Below are positions 11,101-23,200 of a DNA stretch of 64,000 bases, piece after piece. The stretch is from Pleodorina starrii. Its lineage: Eukaryota > Chlorophyta > Chlorophyceae > Chlamydomonadales > Volvocaceae. Each line of letters begins with the position of its first letter. Within the stretch, counting starts at the first letter, position 1. A program made the translations under genes and the position numbers. The notes under the pieces were generated by a model. That model was not told the DNA's origin. It made no database searches and saw only the letters and a program-made list of their open reading frames with translations. Location: NCBI GenBank assembly GCA_030267565.1, contig BRXU01000013.1, positions 536,001-600,000 of the forward strand. The letters are read 5' to 3'.

Positions 11101-13547
11101 CCAGAGCCGACACATCCGGGTAGCCAACCATGGACGCGGCGGCGGCGGCGGCGGCCGCGGTGGCTGGCGTGCCGTACTTGGATCCCGTTACCATTTGAAG
11201 CGGCGAGAGGCCCATGGCGCCAAGCTGTGACAGCTGCGGCAGTAGGGAGGTAAATGCCGCGAGGCTCGGCAGGGTCCCGCCGCCGCCGCCGCTGCCGCCA
11301 TGGCCTCCACCGCCACTGCCCCCGGCGGTGAAACCGCCGCCGCCGCCGCCGCCGGTTGTCAGAGTGTTGTGGCTGGTGTGGGCGGCAATGCCGGCCGCCG
11401 TGGCGAATGAAGGATCCTGCGGGGTGAGGGGAGCCGCACCGGCAACACGAACCAACGAACGAACCAACGAACGAACCAACGAACCAACGAACGAATGAAC
11501 GCAGCAGGAGAGGGTACTACGTGAGCAGTTGGGAGTCGGCCAGGGGCACAAAACATCTCAGACCCGACCCGACCCAACCCGCAATACGATACGCGCCCCC
11601 GAGGAAAGTGAAGTAGCCCCGCCCCCCGCCCCCGGCCCCCGGGTGATCTGGCGTCGTTAAGCGAGGAGCAGCGAGTCACCGCGCCGCGCCGCGGCGCCCA
11701 TGCCGCGCCCGCACACATCCTTCCATCCGCCGCCGCCACACACACACACGCACACTCCATATCCCCTCCCTCACACTTCAACCTTCACACTCACTCCCCA
11801 ATCCCTCACCCCCTCCCCAATCCCTCACTCCCTCCCCAATCCCTCACTCACTCCCCAATCCCTCGCTCCCTCACACTTCAACCACTCCCCAATCCCTCAC
11901 TCCCTACACAATCCCTCCCTCACTCACTCACTCACTCCACAACCCCTCCCTCCCTCACTCCACAATCCCTCCCTCCCTTACTCCAGAATCCCTCCCTCCC
12001 TCCCTCCCTCACTCCACAATCCCTCCCTCCCTCCCTCACTCCACAATCCCTCCCTCCCTCACTCACTCCACAATCCCTCCCTCCCTCCCTCCACCCTTCC
12101 TCCCTCCCTCCCTCCATCACCCCCTCCCTCCCTCACTCACCTCCCCCTGCCGCGCCCTCTTCCTCGCCCGGTAGCCCCGAAAGTACTCCCGAATAGATCC
12201 CACGGAGCGCAGGCACTTGGCGTGGGTGCGCGTCTCCTCCAGGGAAGGCGCCTGCTGGCCCCAGCAGGACGCCGCGTGGGTCGAGTACCAGCGGCTAACC
12301 GAGTCCGCGGTGGGGCGCTTGCCGGTGCTCTCAAGCTCGGCTCGCCACCAGTCTGAGGAAGTTGGGAGTTGGGAGTTGGGGAGTTGGGGAGTTGGGAAGT
12401 CAGGGCGACGTGCGGCTGGGAAAGGCAAGTGAGAGATGAAAGAATGCGGCAAGGCACGTGGGGCGTGGTGGCGCCTTGCATTGCAATTCAGGTTGAGGTA
12501 TCATTCACCGGGAAAATGGGCGCGAGGCGAGGTGATGGAGTGTGGCGGCGGGTGAGGAGGACGGGGGAAGGGGGGCTTCGCGGCGGCGGGCCGAGCGAGG
12601 GAAAAAACATATGTGGGTCGGTCGGTCGGTCGGGCACACGGCTATCCGGATGAATGGCACAGGTGCCCCGTGTGCTGCTGTGCCCAGGATGGGATGGGAT
12701 AGGATGGGGTAGCAATGCACAGGGAGGGAAAGGGGCACACGCCGGCCGTGCAGGCGCGACGAGTGAAAACATGTGCTGCAGCGCAGCGCTCCCCGGGGAG
12801 GGAGGCGTCGCTCCGAAACCTGCGGTTCGAAAACGCACCAACCGACCCGACCCCGACCTGGGCCCATCGGCCAAACCACCACGGGTACCGTAGCAGCCGC
12901 CCACGCATCCGACCCGCCATCCCAATCTCACCGTTGAATATGCCCCAGAACTGCACCGGCCGGCGGCTGCCGGGCCGCTTGGTGCCGCCGCCGCCGCTGA
13001 CGGCACCGGCGCCGCCCTGCGAGCCCTCCTCTCCGCCATCCCCGCAGGGGCTTGACCCGCGGATGCCACCATCTCCCTCCCCCATCCGCCCGCTCTCAAC
13101 GACGCCACCGCCGCCACCAGCGCTGCCGCCGCCGCCGCCGCCGTGTCGGCCTCGCCCGCCGCCGGGGACGGCGGGCGAGGGCGGCGGCGGCGGCTCGCGC
13201 GCAGCACCGGAGCTGGTGCGGCGGCCTGTCTGTGCTGGGCGGTGGTAGTGGTCGTGGGCGCCGTGCCGACCGCCGTTGCCGCGGCTGCCACCGGCTTCGC
13301 CGCCGGCCTCCGTCGAGGGGTCCTCGTCGCTGTAGGCGCCTTCGGCGTCGGCGTCGGCCATGAGGGCCTCTTCGGCCTCCGACAGCGGCTCCTCGCTGCC
13401 GGCTCCTACGGAATGCTGCTGCTGCTGTTGCATGACGTGACGCGGCTGTTGCTTCTGGTAACTCTGCGGGTGGCTCTGCGGGATGGAGCTGTCCTTGCGG
13501 GAGAGGGCGGCGGCGGTGTAGGCCAGCCGGGAGAGCGGGTCGTGCAT
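7377..13547 (-). CDS. large low-complexity nuclear-type protein with Trp-rich basic domain and C-terminal coiled coil
   Basis: Four exons join in frame: 13547-12932, 12352-12141, 11416-8615 and 8279-7377 (about 1,510 aa from the ATG at 13547). Residues about 197-276 form a compact domain split by intron 1. It begins VQFWGIFNDWW, continues through TADSVSRWYSTH and ends CLRSVGSIREYFRGYRARKR, with conserved-looking Trp, His and basic positions. A very long Ala/Gly/Ser-rich region follows, then poly-Gln and His-rich tracts at about 960-1090. A heptad-like segment (about 1159-1245; MRHDQVVVLLLRAVAMVRQK, then MDELAQVLEQQ) crosses the last intron. This layout suits a transcription regulator. The domain could belong to the volvocine RegA-like (VARL) family, but I cannot confirm that. 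The true N-terminus may lie upstream: a strong acceptor at 13757 opens an exon in a different frame. Confidence 0.75.
11450..11498. repeat. short tandem repeat (GAACCAAC-type) in an intron
   Basis: Roughly six imperfect 8-base units in intron 2 of the low-complexity protein gene. Confidence 0.8.
11790..12135. repeat. polypyrimidine minisatellite (CCAATCCCTCACTCCCT-like) in an intron
   Basis: A tract of about 350 bp of imperfect 16-24 bp units built from CCCTCC and CACTCC, almost pure C/T on the + strand. It fills much of intron 2 of the minus-strand low-complexity protein gene. Confidence 0.85.
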
Positions 13548-16336
13548 GGCTGGTAGCTCTTGCAGCCGTGCCGGGTTGCGGCAGGTGCTCCTGCCCGCGC
13601 TCTGGGAGCTGCCGCGGGGGGCGGCAGTGAGCGAGGGAGCGAAGCGCTGCTCCGGGGCTGGGTTCCACTGCGAAGTCGCCTTGCGTCGGAAGGAGGGCCC
13701 CGGCCTTCTTCGCCGTAGAAGAGCGTCACAAGGACGCGGGCCTGGTCATACTGCAAGAGAGGAAATGCGGGATTTCAGTATTGGTTGCTTAACCGTGTGG
13801 TTTAGAGCCAACAGCTTTCGCCGTTCATCTCAGTCATGTGCAGTTTTGGTCGCCGATGTCCGCATCCAACTCCAACATACTCTTTTTATTGCATCGAAGA
13901 GAGCAGATGTACAAACAAATGTGAATGAATTGGCGTGGCTGCACGGTCTAAACATGAGCCGACCGCTGACCGTCCGTGCATCGCAGGCTGCCAGGCGGAA
14001 GCACGCAATTGAAGGCCTCCACGGAAACCCTGTACAGAACGACCACGCATGACCTGTAGCACCTCAATTGGCCCGTGCCGTCTTTTGGAACTGGGGCAGA
14101 AGTAAAAGCCGGTTGTCGCTACTAGGACATCGGGACCGCAGCACTGGCCGCGTCAACTAAGGTATCCAGCTTGGACCCAAAACTGAACATATTGAGGATA
14201 TGAGAAAGTCATGAAGTTGCGTCGCTGTGTGACTGGGCCTTCAGCGTTGCTCCTTCTTCCTACCGTCGACACAACAGGCACACTCCTGGCCTAGTGAACA
14301 AGCCCTGGTCTTCCATTGACACCTTACCTATAATACGTATTTTCTCTACCAATTGAAGCGCAACAGGTCTGCAGGCTTGGACGTGGCGGTAGTGCCGGTT
14401 GTGGTGAAGGCTCTTGCAATAATCTAACAATATCCCAAAATGTAAAGCGATAGAAATATACATCAATAAATGCTTCTACTTGTTTTGGAACTGCGAAAGA
14501 GGGCGGGATCGCAGAATGCAGACTACAGGCTAGTCGTACACGAGTAGACGGTTTTACCCCGCGCTGGCTGGCGCTGGCTGTGTATTGCACAATCAGCAAC
14601 CTATTGGCAGTACATATGCTTGCATTTGTTATGTGTGCTCTTGCAGCAAATGTAGCTCTTCCCGTGTGTGACGGTGCGTCGCATATTGGGGGCGGATCTT
14701 TCAAAGTTACCCTGCACATCCAAACATGTATTGTTATATAGCTTGAAAAATGGTCACACGAGGCTCCAGCACCACAGCCGAAGTCTGCACCAACAAAACG
14801 GCCAAGCGACCGACGCGGAAATGGTTGCGAGCTTGCGACGCAGAGTACCTTCACCATGGCACTCTGCAAGATTGATGTTGATAGCCTGACGCATCGCGAC
14901 ATATTGAAACAAACATGTACCCTGCCTGAGCAATCTATCCACGACGCGCGTAGAAGCGCACTCGTGACGGCAGGTGACGGTCACACGTACTTTGCCGCAA
15001 AATACGTGTGACCGGAAGAGGCTGCTAAATACTTCTGAAGTCGAATGGAAGTCTGTTGTACCGGTAATGTCACAACTAGTAACACACGGCAGGGCCCGGC
15101 CGCGCTGTACGCGTGGCCATGCGTGACTTGCTGGCCGTCACAATCCAGCCAGGTTCTTAGGTCTGTTATGCGGCAGCACAATCATTGGCAGCCTGCGCGG
15201 TCGCATGACATCTTCAAACGGGGGACAGGCCTGACAGGTTGACGACGCGTGAATGAGCCATGAGGCATTACATGTGTACGAGCCGAAAATGGCTGGTAAC
15301 ATGTGTCCCCCCGCAACGGTTAACCGTCAAGGGGCGCACATTGAAAACCCGTAAGCCCGTTGGTTAGCTGCCAAGCAGCTCGGTATGCGCATTCCTGATT
15401 TGGAACAGGAGATTGCCCAACTTTGCCGGGTCAAAGGACCTCATAACATGCATCCCATCAAAACGTGTAGCTCATCTTCCATCGCCCCTCCGCGACACAC
15501 CCGGCATGTCCTTTCCGCGCGTGGCTTTCGACACGCGGACCCGGTCCACTTATATTGCAGTGGAGATGAACATGCCTTGCGATTGCACTGGGTGAAGTTC
15601 TAAATCAGGGGTATGAAATGCAGGTAGTCCATCAGTGCGCGCATACGCTGATTGCGGTTGGTAGGTGGTTCAGACGCACGGTGTGGCAGCAAAGGGACCA
15701 TTCCACTCAAGAATCGTGAGAACCAAGGTTGAACACTTGGCCGACACAAGTGCCTAAAAGTACTCAGCACGCACATTTCGACGCGTTGAGTTACTGCCGA
15801 AGTGGCCGGGCGCAGGGGTAGACCGTGGACGTAACCAACTAGGGCGGGAGTTATGCAACGGCGCGTATTCCTCTAGACCGACGGACAGCACATCGAACAT
15901 TGCTGCTGGGAGCATCATGATAAAGTGATATGATACCTGGAGCATAACGCGAGAGCCCCATTATTGCATGTCAAGTGTACTGCTCACCCAGGTCTTCAAC
16001 TACGGGTAACTGCGAAAGGGTACGACACTCACGCGAAAAAACAATCCACACTATGTGATCATTCGCATATGCAGGGGCCCTTGGTGGAGCGTTGATATTT
16101 TTGCGGAGACATCGTGTCGTCGATGGCAAGTTAAGAGTTAGTTCGCCACCAACTGGGCCAGCTCCGGGTTATTCACATTGTTCTTCTTCCGTGGCGCAAA
16201 ACTTGAATTTGTTAACACTTCACAGGGCCTTGCATTAGGTTTACGTAGCCCATCCGTCCTTACTGGAGCCCAGGTCCAGCGCTATTGCTTAAGCTTCCTA
16301 TCCCATCACAACCACTTTAAAAACCTCGCCAATATC
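13548..16336. other. AT-richer intergenic region; possible extra 5' exon at its left end
   Basis: The left 210 bp (to 13756, minus strand) looks like coding DNA belonging to the low-complexity protein gene, with a good branch/acceptor stretch ending at 13757. Beyond that no gene is supported. A 10-bp inverted repeat (14980-14989 with 15003-15012, 13-nt loop) is present. The right end is the promoter and 5' UTR of the universal stress protein gene. Confidence 0.5.
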
Positions 16337-17253
16337 ATGTATAGCACAGGAGGAGCGGCGCCCGGGTCTGCGCAAGCGGGTCGGCAGATTCTGTTGGCCA
16401 TTGACACGACCGACGCGAGCGTCGCAGCGGCCCAATGGGCCATGCACGAATTCTACCGCAAAGGCGACACGTTTCATCTCGTACATGTGGCGCGCATCTT
16501 GGGTAAGTTCGCTCACCCCCGGTTATTGCATTTCTCCCGCCGCGTTGCTGTCCGGGCCGCTTCCTTCACTTTCCGCCGCCCGACCGCCAGACCGCGCCGA
16601 CACACCCTCAATCCCGACAGCCCCATGCCCTCCCCCCACCCACCCTTTCTGACCCTTTCCCGCTGGCTATTTCATCTACACTTGCCACAAGAGAAATTCC
16701 CACGAATAACCAAACCAACCGGCAAGCTCGCTTTGCCTACGCAGCAACCTAGCAACAGAACGTCCGTCGAAGCATCACACGCCGCCTCCAACCCGCCGCC
16801 CCAACCTTCCACGTGCCGTGCCGCACCCAGACGACACGCGTCCGCCACCACCTCACTAGCCCCAGGCAGCCAGGAGCCATCCAGTCCCTGCTATCCGCTC
16901 TCCCAAACAACACAACAAACAAAAACGAAAAAAACCCTAAAACAACCCTTTCCACGCCCTTCCCCGCCCCCCGCCCCCTTCGCTCGCCCCCCGCAGCACC
17001 CCAACTCACAATTCACCACCAGTATCACGCCACCTACGACGTGCCCGACACCAAACCGCCCATTGATGAGCGGGCCTTCATCGAACGATTGAAAGAGGAT
17101 ATTCGGGAAAAGTGGGTCCGGGCTGCGGGGGGCTGCGGGGGGCTGCGGGGGGAAATGCGCCTCCGGGGAAGCCATCCCACCCCTGCGGGGGTCGGGACTG
17201 TCCGGGGGTGCGGTGTGTGCATCTCATCGCAGGGTGGGGTTAGGGATGCGTGT

Positions 17254-17310
<57 letters not shown>

Positions 17311-18490
17311 GCCGCGGCTTGCCGTACGCGGCCGGAGAGAGCTGTCAACGGGAGCCTCGGCTCACAACCGGAGGCGTCGGGCGTTGGCCGTTCGGATGAG
17401 CGAGCGCCAACAGAGGAGGGAAGAGAAGTGAGGCTTTGAGAATTTCACGATTGCGCAACACCGTGTCGCCGCGGTCTGCGTGTCCTTGCCGTACTGTGCC
17501 GTACTGTACTGCAGGATCACTCGGCCCATGGACGCTCACGGCATGCCGCACAACCTGCACCTCTTTTTGGACACCGACAACGCCCCCGCGTCCGCCGTCT
17601 GTGACATCATCTTCAAGGTGGGCTGCCACAGCTGCTGTCGTCCTTGCCACAGCTGCTGCCGTCCTTGCCACTGTTGCTGCTGCTGCGGCGGCTGCTGTTG
17701 TCGCATCTGTTGTGGTTGCCATCCCTGTTGCTCTTGCCATGGCCGCTGCTGCTGCGGCTGCTGCTGCTGCTGCCGTTCTCTCTCGCGCGCGCCTCCTGGG
17801 ACCTTAAGAGGCAGTAACCCTGAAGACCGACCCGCGGGTCGTCGCAGGTGGCCGAGCAAGTGGACGCGACGATCCTGGTGCTTGCGGCTCACGGAAAGGT
17901 AAGGCGCACCTGGGCGGGGGGGGCCCACGTGCCCAAGGGGTTTTCGGGGGAGGCGCGACCCAGGAGGGGGACAGGTTCAGGGTCAGGGTCGGGCCGAAGA
18001 CGGCACCGTAATGTGCCTTTGTGGCGAAAGGGTTGGGATGCAAAGGGCCCTGCGCAGGCAGGCGGGGCTCTGGCAGCGCAGCAGCCAGGCCCCGGCATCC
18101 CCAGGGGGTACCGTACTCGACGCAACGTGTCGGTTCCCGGTAACCCGCGCCGCCCGTTGGACCCACCACCACCGCCACCACCACCACCACCACCACCACC
18201 ACCACCACCACCACCACCACCACCACCAAGCACCAACGCCTGCCGACGGCTCCACGCAGGGTGAGGAGGGAGGCCGCGACCCTTGGGGCACCTACCTGGG
18301 CTCAGTCGCCGACTACGCCACTCGCAACACGCAGCGGCCAGTGCTGGTGGTGCGCTCCTACACGCCCCCGCTGGTGGTGGCCGCGTCGCGCAGCAACCGC
18401 GGCACGGCCGGCGGCGTCGCGTCGTCGCCGCACTCGCCCACCGCGGGCGGCAGCAGCAAGAGCCTGGGAGGCGAGTCGACGATGTCGTAG
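16337..18490 (+). CDS. universal stress protein (UspA-type) domain protein
   Basis: Five exons join in frame: 16337-16502, 16997-17111, 17515-17617, 17848-17898 and 18260-18490 (221 aa). The product is a single Usp alpha/beta fold. It starts with the hydrophobic strand ILLAIDTTDAS, followed by the helix AAQWAMHEFY and strand FHLVHVARIL. The middle reads MDAHGMPHNLHLFLDT, then VAEQVDATILVLAAHGK. The ATP-binding signature G-X2-G-X9-G-S is present across the last junction (GEEGGRDPWGTYLGS), followed by the C-terminal strand RPVLVVRSY. A 40-residue Ser/Gly-rich tail follows. Plant and algal Usp proteins of this length bind nucleotides and are linked to stress responses; a specific role cannot be inferred. 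An upstream in-frame extension to 16178 exists but lacks family similarity, so I chose the ATG at 16337. Confidence 0.9.
17250..17310. repeat. (GT)n microsatellite in Usp intron 2
   Basis: About 30 GT units with one interruption, inside the intron between 17111 and 17515. Confidence 0.95.
18162..18228. repeat. (CAC)n microsatellite in Usp intron 4
   Basis: About 20 CAC units within the intron between 17898 and 18260. Read through, it gives false poly-His, poly-Pro and poly-Thr ORFs. Confidence 0.95.
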
Positions 18491-20281
18491 ACGAAGACGT
18501 GGGGATGACGCGGGGGTTGGGAATGGGCAGCACACGCAGCATGGCTGTACGTGGAGGGGTGGGGGAGTTGCGCCGCTGGCGAGGGAGGGGCTGGCCGGGC
18601 TGAGGGACATCTTGAAGAGAGCAGGATAGAGAGAGAGGAGGAAGGGGGGTTGGGCGGGCGAGGAGAGTGATCGAATCTCAGCGACTGGGATTGGCCGATT
18701 GGGTCATTTGGTCATTTGGGTGCCGCTGACTCTACGGCCGCGGCGGCGCGGACCGTTTCAGCGACGGCGAGACGTCGCGGCGTTGAGTCGGTTGGAGCAG
18801 GAGCAAGTGCGGTGACAAGTGTACACCCCCGGCTGCTGCACTGGGGTCCAAGAAGCGAGCGGGGAGGGATTTTTTAGTGAGGTGGTCGGGTGAGGGGACG
18901 CAGCGCCACGACCGATGCGGGACGCAGCTGCGGGATTGCGTCAGTGCATATTCAGCCCCGCAGGGCAGTACGTTTCGGGAGCCATTGGTTTGTTTGCGGG
19001 GCTTTGGGCACGGGCGCAGGGCATGCCGATGCATAGGGGGGTTTGAAGAGTGAATTTGCAAGAATGAAACAATAAGCCCTGCATAGGGGGGCGGAGAGCA
19101 CAGGGGCCGGGGGCTGTAGAGGCTTGTGGCTTGTCCAGGGAGGGGCCGGGGCGGCGGCTTTGTGATTTGCTGTGTGAAACAAGTGGGCATCTTCGGTTGC
19201 TTGGTTCTGGGTGCTTTTCGGTTCCTGGAATGAAGAAAGTGGGCCACGTCCCCATTCCAACATACGGACGCATACACAGCGGTGGTGGTGGTGGTGGTAG
19301 CCGCAGACACCACCACTGTCACGCCGTCTCGTGGGCGGATGAACGGCGATGATGAACGCGGAAGGTTAGAAGGCAGATGGGGTGATGGGGGCAGGCACTT
19401 GCGCGGGGTGCGAGTGCGGGCGAGGCGTTGTCCCTCCCCAGCGCGCCCTGCTTACGGGTTGTTGTTTTTGTTTGCCGGTCCCCGCTCTGCGGGGCAGCTA
19501 CCTGTAGTTGGTTGGTAGTGAAGAGGTCACTGCGGTGGGATAATACCCGTATTGAGGTGCTTGGGTCGGGTTGGATGTGCTCGCGAAGAAACAAAAGCTC
19601 AGAAGCGACTATAACGTGCTCTCAAAGGCAGCTGTGCCGCAGCACCAGGTTTCACAAAGTACCCCCCAGCAGCGGCAACTCCCTCACAACAGTTCACCTC
19701 CTCACTTGGTTATAAGATACCGGTACACTGCGCGGTAGGCCCCATGTCCATCAGCCGCGCTGCAGACACACTCGTCCCGGCTGGGTTGTGGTTCTGTTCC
19801 CGACCGCCTCCGCGCCGCCTGTCCACCATCACGCCAACCCAGGCCAAGCTGACTGCCGACGATATCCGGCGCCCGCCTCATAAAGTATCAGGACCCCGTC
19901 TCTGTCTCTCTCTCACACACATACACACTCTCTCTCACACACTCACACACACCAGTTCGCTCTCCGCTCTCCGCTCACAACCCTCTCAGCTGCTCCCGAG
20001 CCTCGCTCCTCTCTCAACTACTCAGCACCGGCCGTCCTCGCGGCCGTCCCGGTCCACATCACCCACACACGATTGCCGCTGTCACCACTGGCTCGCCCCT
20101 GGCCGCTAAAACCACTTGGCTGACACCACTTGGCCACGCGAGTCGTTCTTGGCCAGTCGTTCTGGTCGTACATCAGTCCACTACGCCGACTCCTCTATCT
20201 ACCTATCTATCCATCTATCTGTGGGCGGAGGCCGTGTCGCGGTGTCTCTCGGCGCAGCGGCGCCACCGTTGAATCCGGCAC
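18491..20281. other. region between convergent genes (3' UTRs)
   Basis: The Usp gene (+) and the ABC1 kinase gene (-) converge here. No additional gene is supported. CT- and CA-rich runs occur at about 19905-19950 and CTAT-type repeats near 20190-20220. Confidence 0.5.
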
Positions 20282-23200
20282 TCAAGGGCCCGCAGGCGGG
20301 ACGAGCTCCGCAGACCCGGCGGCGGTGGAGCTGCCCCGGCCCTCCTCCAACCCACTGCTGCCACCGCCGCTGCCGCTGCTGTTGCCACCCAGCACCACTG
20401 CCCGCAGCGCTCTCGCCGTGACGCGGGAAGCGACCTGCGCCAGAGGTCGGGGGTCAGGCAGCAGGGGGAGCAGGGAGGGCCGGCAGTCGACCGCAACGGA
20501 GCACAGGACAGGTCAGCAGCCTACGGTAGTTTGGGACCCTTTTGAGGCGCCAGCCCGGCCAGGTTAGGATAGGACGGGGCAGAGCGGCGAGTCAGGAAGT
20601 GAACCAGTGCCGTACCAATACCGTACCAGTGCAGTAACAGTGTGATGCTCAGATGCGCCTCGGAGTGGAGTGGAGTGGAGTGGAGTGGCAGGCAGACACA
20701 CCGCAAGGAGACGAGACGGACGCGCTAGGGAAGCCGCGCCTCTCCCAACTCCGCTCGGCCATGTGACCCTTTCCAACCCCCGTCCCCCTCCCCGTCCCCG
20801 TCCCCGCCCCCAGCTCCCCACCCGCGAGCCCAGCTGCAGCGGCAGCAGCAGCAGCTCCCCCCGCGCCTCATCCGGAAGCTCCACCGCCTCGCGAGCCAGC
20901 CACAGCAGCGCCTCGGAAGCCTGAGCCGCTGCGCCGTACAGCTCCGCGGGGGAGGCGGGCGGCCGCGGCCCGGCAGAGCCGCCGTCGCCATCGCCGCTGC
21001 CCTGCTGCTGCATGGGCAGCTTGATGCCTGCTCAGTAAGACATCCAGAGGCCGCCGCGGACGAGAAGGGAGGGCATTAGGGTTTTTGGGTGCTGGACGCG
21101 AGGCCAGGCGAGGCCTGACGAGTCGAGGCGAGCGCCAAACACGGCAGCGCCGACCAGGAGCTACGGTACCTACCCCGCCACCCACGGAGCCCGCTCCTAT
21201 TGCCCCTCCAAAACGGACCCCGCACACACTCACCCGACACATCCGCCAGGGCGTTGCCCAGCTGCAGCAGCCCCGCGACCTGGGTCCGATCGTCCGCGGA
21301 GGCCAGCGCGGGCAGCCGAGACAGCGCCGCCGACAGCGACTGCTGCACAGACATCGCGCCGCCGCCGCCGCTGCCGCCGCCGCTGTCGTCGCCGCCGCCG
21401 CGCATCGCCAGCATCGCCAGCAGTGGTGCCCCGGGCAGCAGCGCCAGCAGCGGCAGCGCCGGCGTCGGCAGGCCCGCCACGCCCTGTCGTACTGTGCTCA
21501 CCGTGGCGTCGGCGGCGATGCGCCAGGCGCCGTCGATGCCCTTGGCGACCTGCCGTACAATATCCGACGCCGCGTGCGAGGTAAGACGCGAAACCATCGG
21601 CACTGGGCAGGTGCGCACCTACCTGGGTCGGTGCACACGATAGCCTTTGTGGGCTGGGCTACCGTAGGCTGGGCTAGGGTGATGAGAACCTTTGTATCCA
21701 GTCCGGCTGGGTAGGGTGGGTACCGGTATACGGGACTCATGCGTAGCGGTAGTGCACTACGGGGTGAACCAACTTGCGGCCCGACACAGTCACAGCCACA
21801 GCCACACGCCGTGTCTCAGCTTCCCTTCCCATCCCTTCCCACCCCTTCCCACCTCCGCATCCCATCCCATCCCCCGCAGCTCGTCCCAAAGCCCCACCAC
21901 CCGCCCCAACCGCCCACCTCATCCAACAGGATGCCCCGCACAAACTCCCCATCCCGACTCAGGAGGAGGAGCAGCGCACCACCGCCACTGCCGCCGCCGC
22001 CGCCGCTGGTGGAGCTGGTGCCGCTGCCGCCGGAAGTGGCGGTGGCGCCATCGACGCTCGACAGGGCCGAGGGCGGGGCCCCCTGCTGCTGCTGTTGAGG
22101 CCGCTTCAGGCGGTTCGCGGACTTGGCTGCCTGGTGACGGAGGGATGGTGGTGGTGGTGGGGGTGGTGTGTGGGTGGGGAGTGGAGGTCAGTTCAGTTGG
22201 GAATGGAAAGGACAGGCGCCCGGCTGCCGGACTCCCGGCCCGCCCCGCGGTTTACGGTCTGCACTCCAGCCGCTCAGTCCCGCGCTCTCCCAGCGCCCCA
22301 GGCGCCTTGGCTTCGCTTTGTTTGCGCCAAAACATCCCAAACGCCAAAAGCCCATGTCGTACTGACGTACAGCGCCGTGCCGTACCTGCCGTAGCAGCGA
22401 CTCCAGGCGGTCGAATCGGAACTGCCCCTCCTCGGTGTACAGCAGCCGCCGGAGGGCCGTACGCAGGTCGGGGGAGGGATCGGTGAGCAGCCGCCGAGCA
22501 ATCCACGGATACGCGGATCCCAGCACCTGCAATCCCCATCAAGGCAGCGTAACTCAATGCTCAACTTCATCGCAAATAAAATTTTTAATACGTGGGATTG
22601 AGGTTGGAAAAAAAAGAAACGGACTTGCGTTTTTTTGCGCAAGTCAGGAGACAGAAAGCGCGACCGCGCGCTTGCACGCGCTTGTAAGTCGGCGGCTGTA
22701 GTGATGCAGACAGACAGGCAGGCAAGCAGCCAGCTAGGCGACCAGGCGGGCCTATCCACAACCCTGCGGCTGCTAAAAACGGCCGGCTCCAGCGTGCGTA
22801 CGGCAGTCGTACCAACACCCCGTACCTTGTAGTTGGGGTCGGCCGCCAGCGCAATGCCCTCCAGTACGGAAAGCGACCGTACGAGCAGCGTGTAGTACGG
22901 CGGGATCCGGAACGAGTATTTGTACATGGTGACCCCCAGGTTGCCGCTCAGCTGCCCGAAGCTCAGGTTGCTCACACCGCCCTTGAGCGCCTCAGAGAAC
23001 ACACCTGAAGCCCGAAGCAGCAGCAGCGGCAGCGTGGCGGCGAGGGGGTTGGCGGCCAGCCTTTCGCGCACATGTGTATGTGCTGTGTATGTGCTGTGTG
23101 TGTGCGTGGGTGGGGAGGTCTGCTGGAGGCGCGTTTCCGCCGGGCCCCCGGGGCGAAATGGTGCGGAACCACCTGGCAGCATGTGGCTCCCGTAGAGGCC

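Noticed and set aside
17250..17310. Cys/Val repeat proteins over GT microsatellites
   Set aside because: Translation of dinucleotide repeats; the tract is inside a Usp intron.
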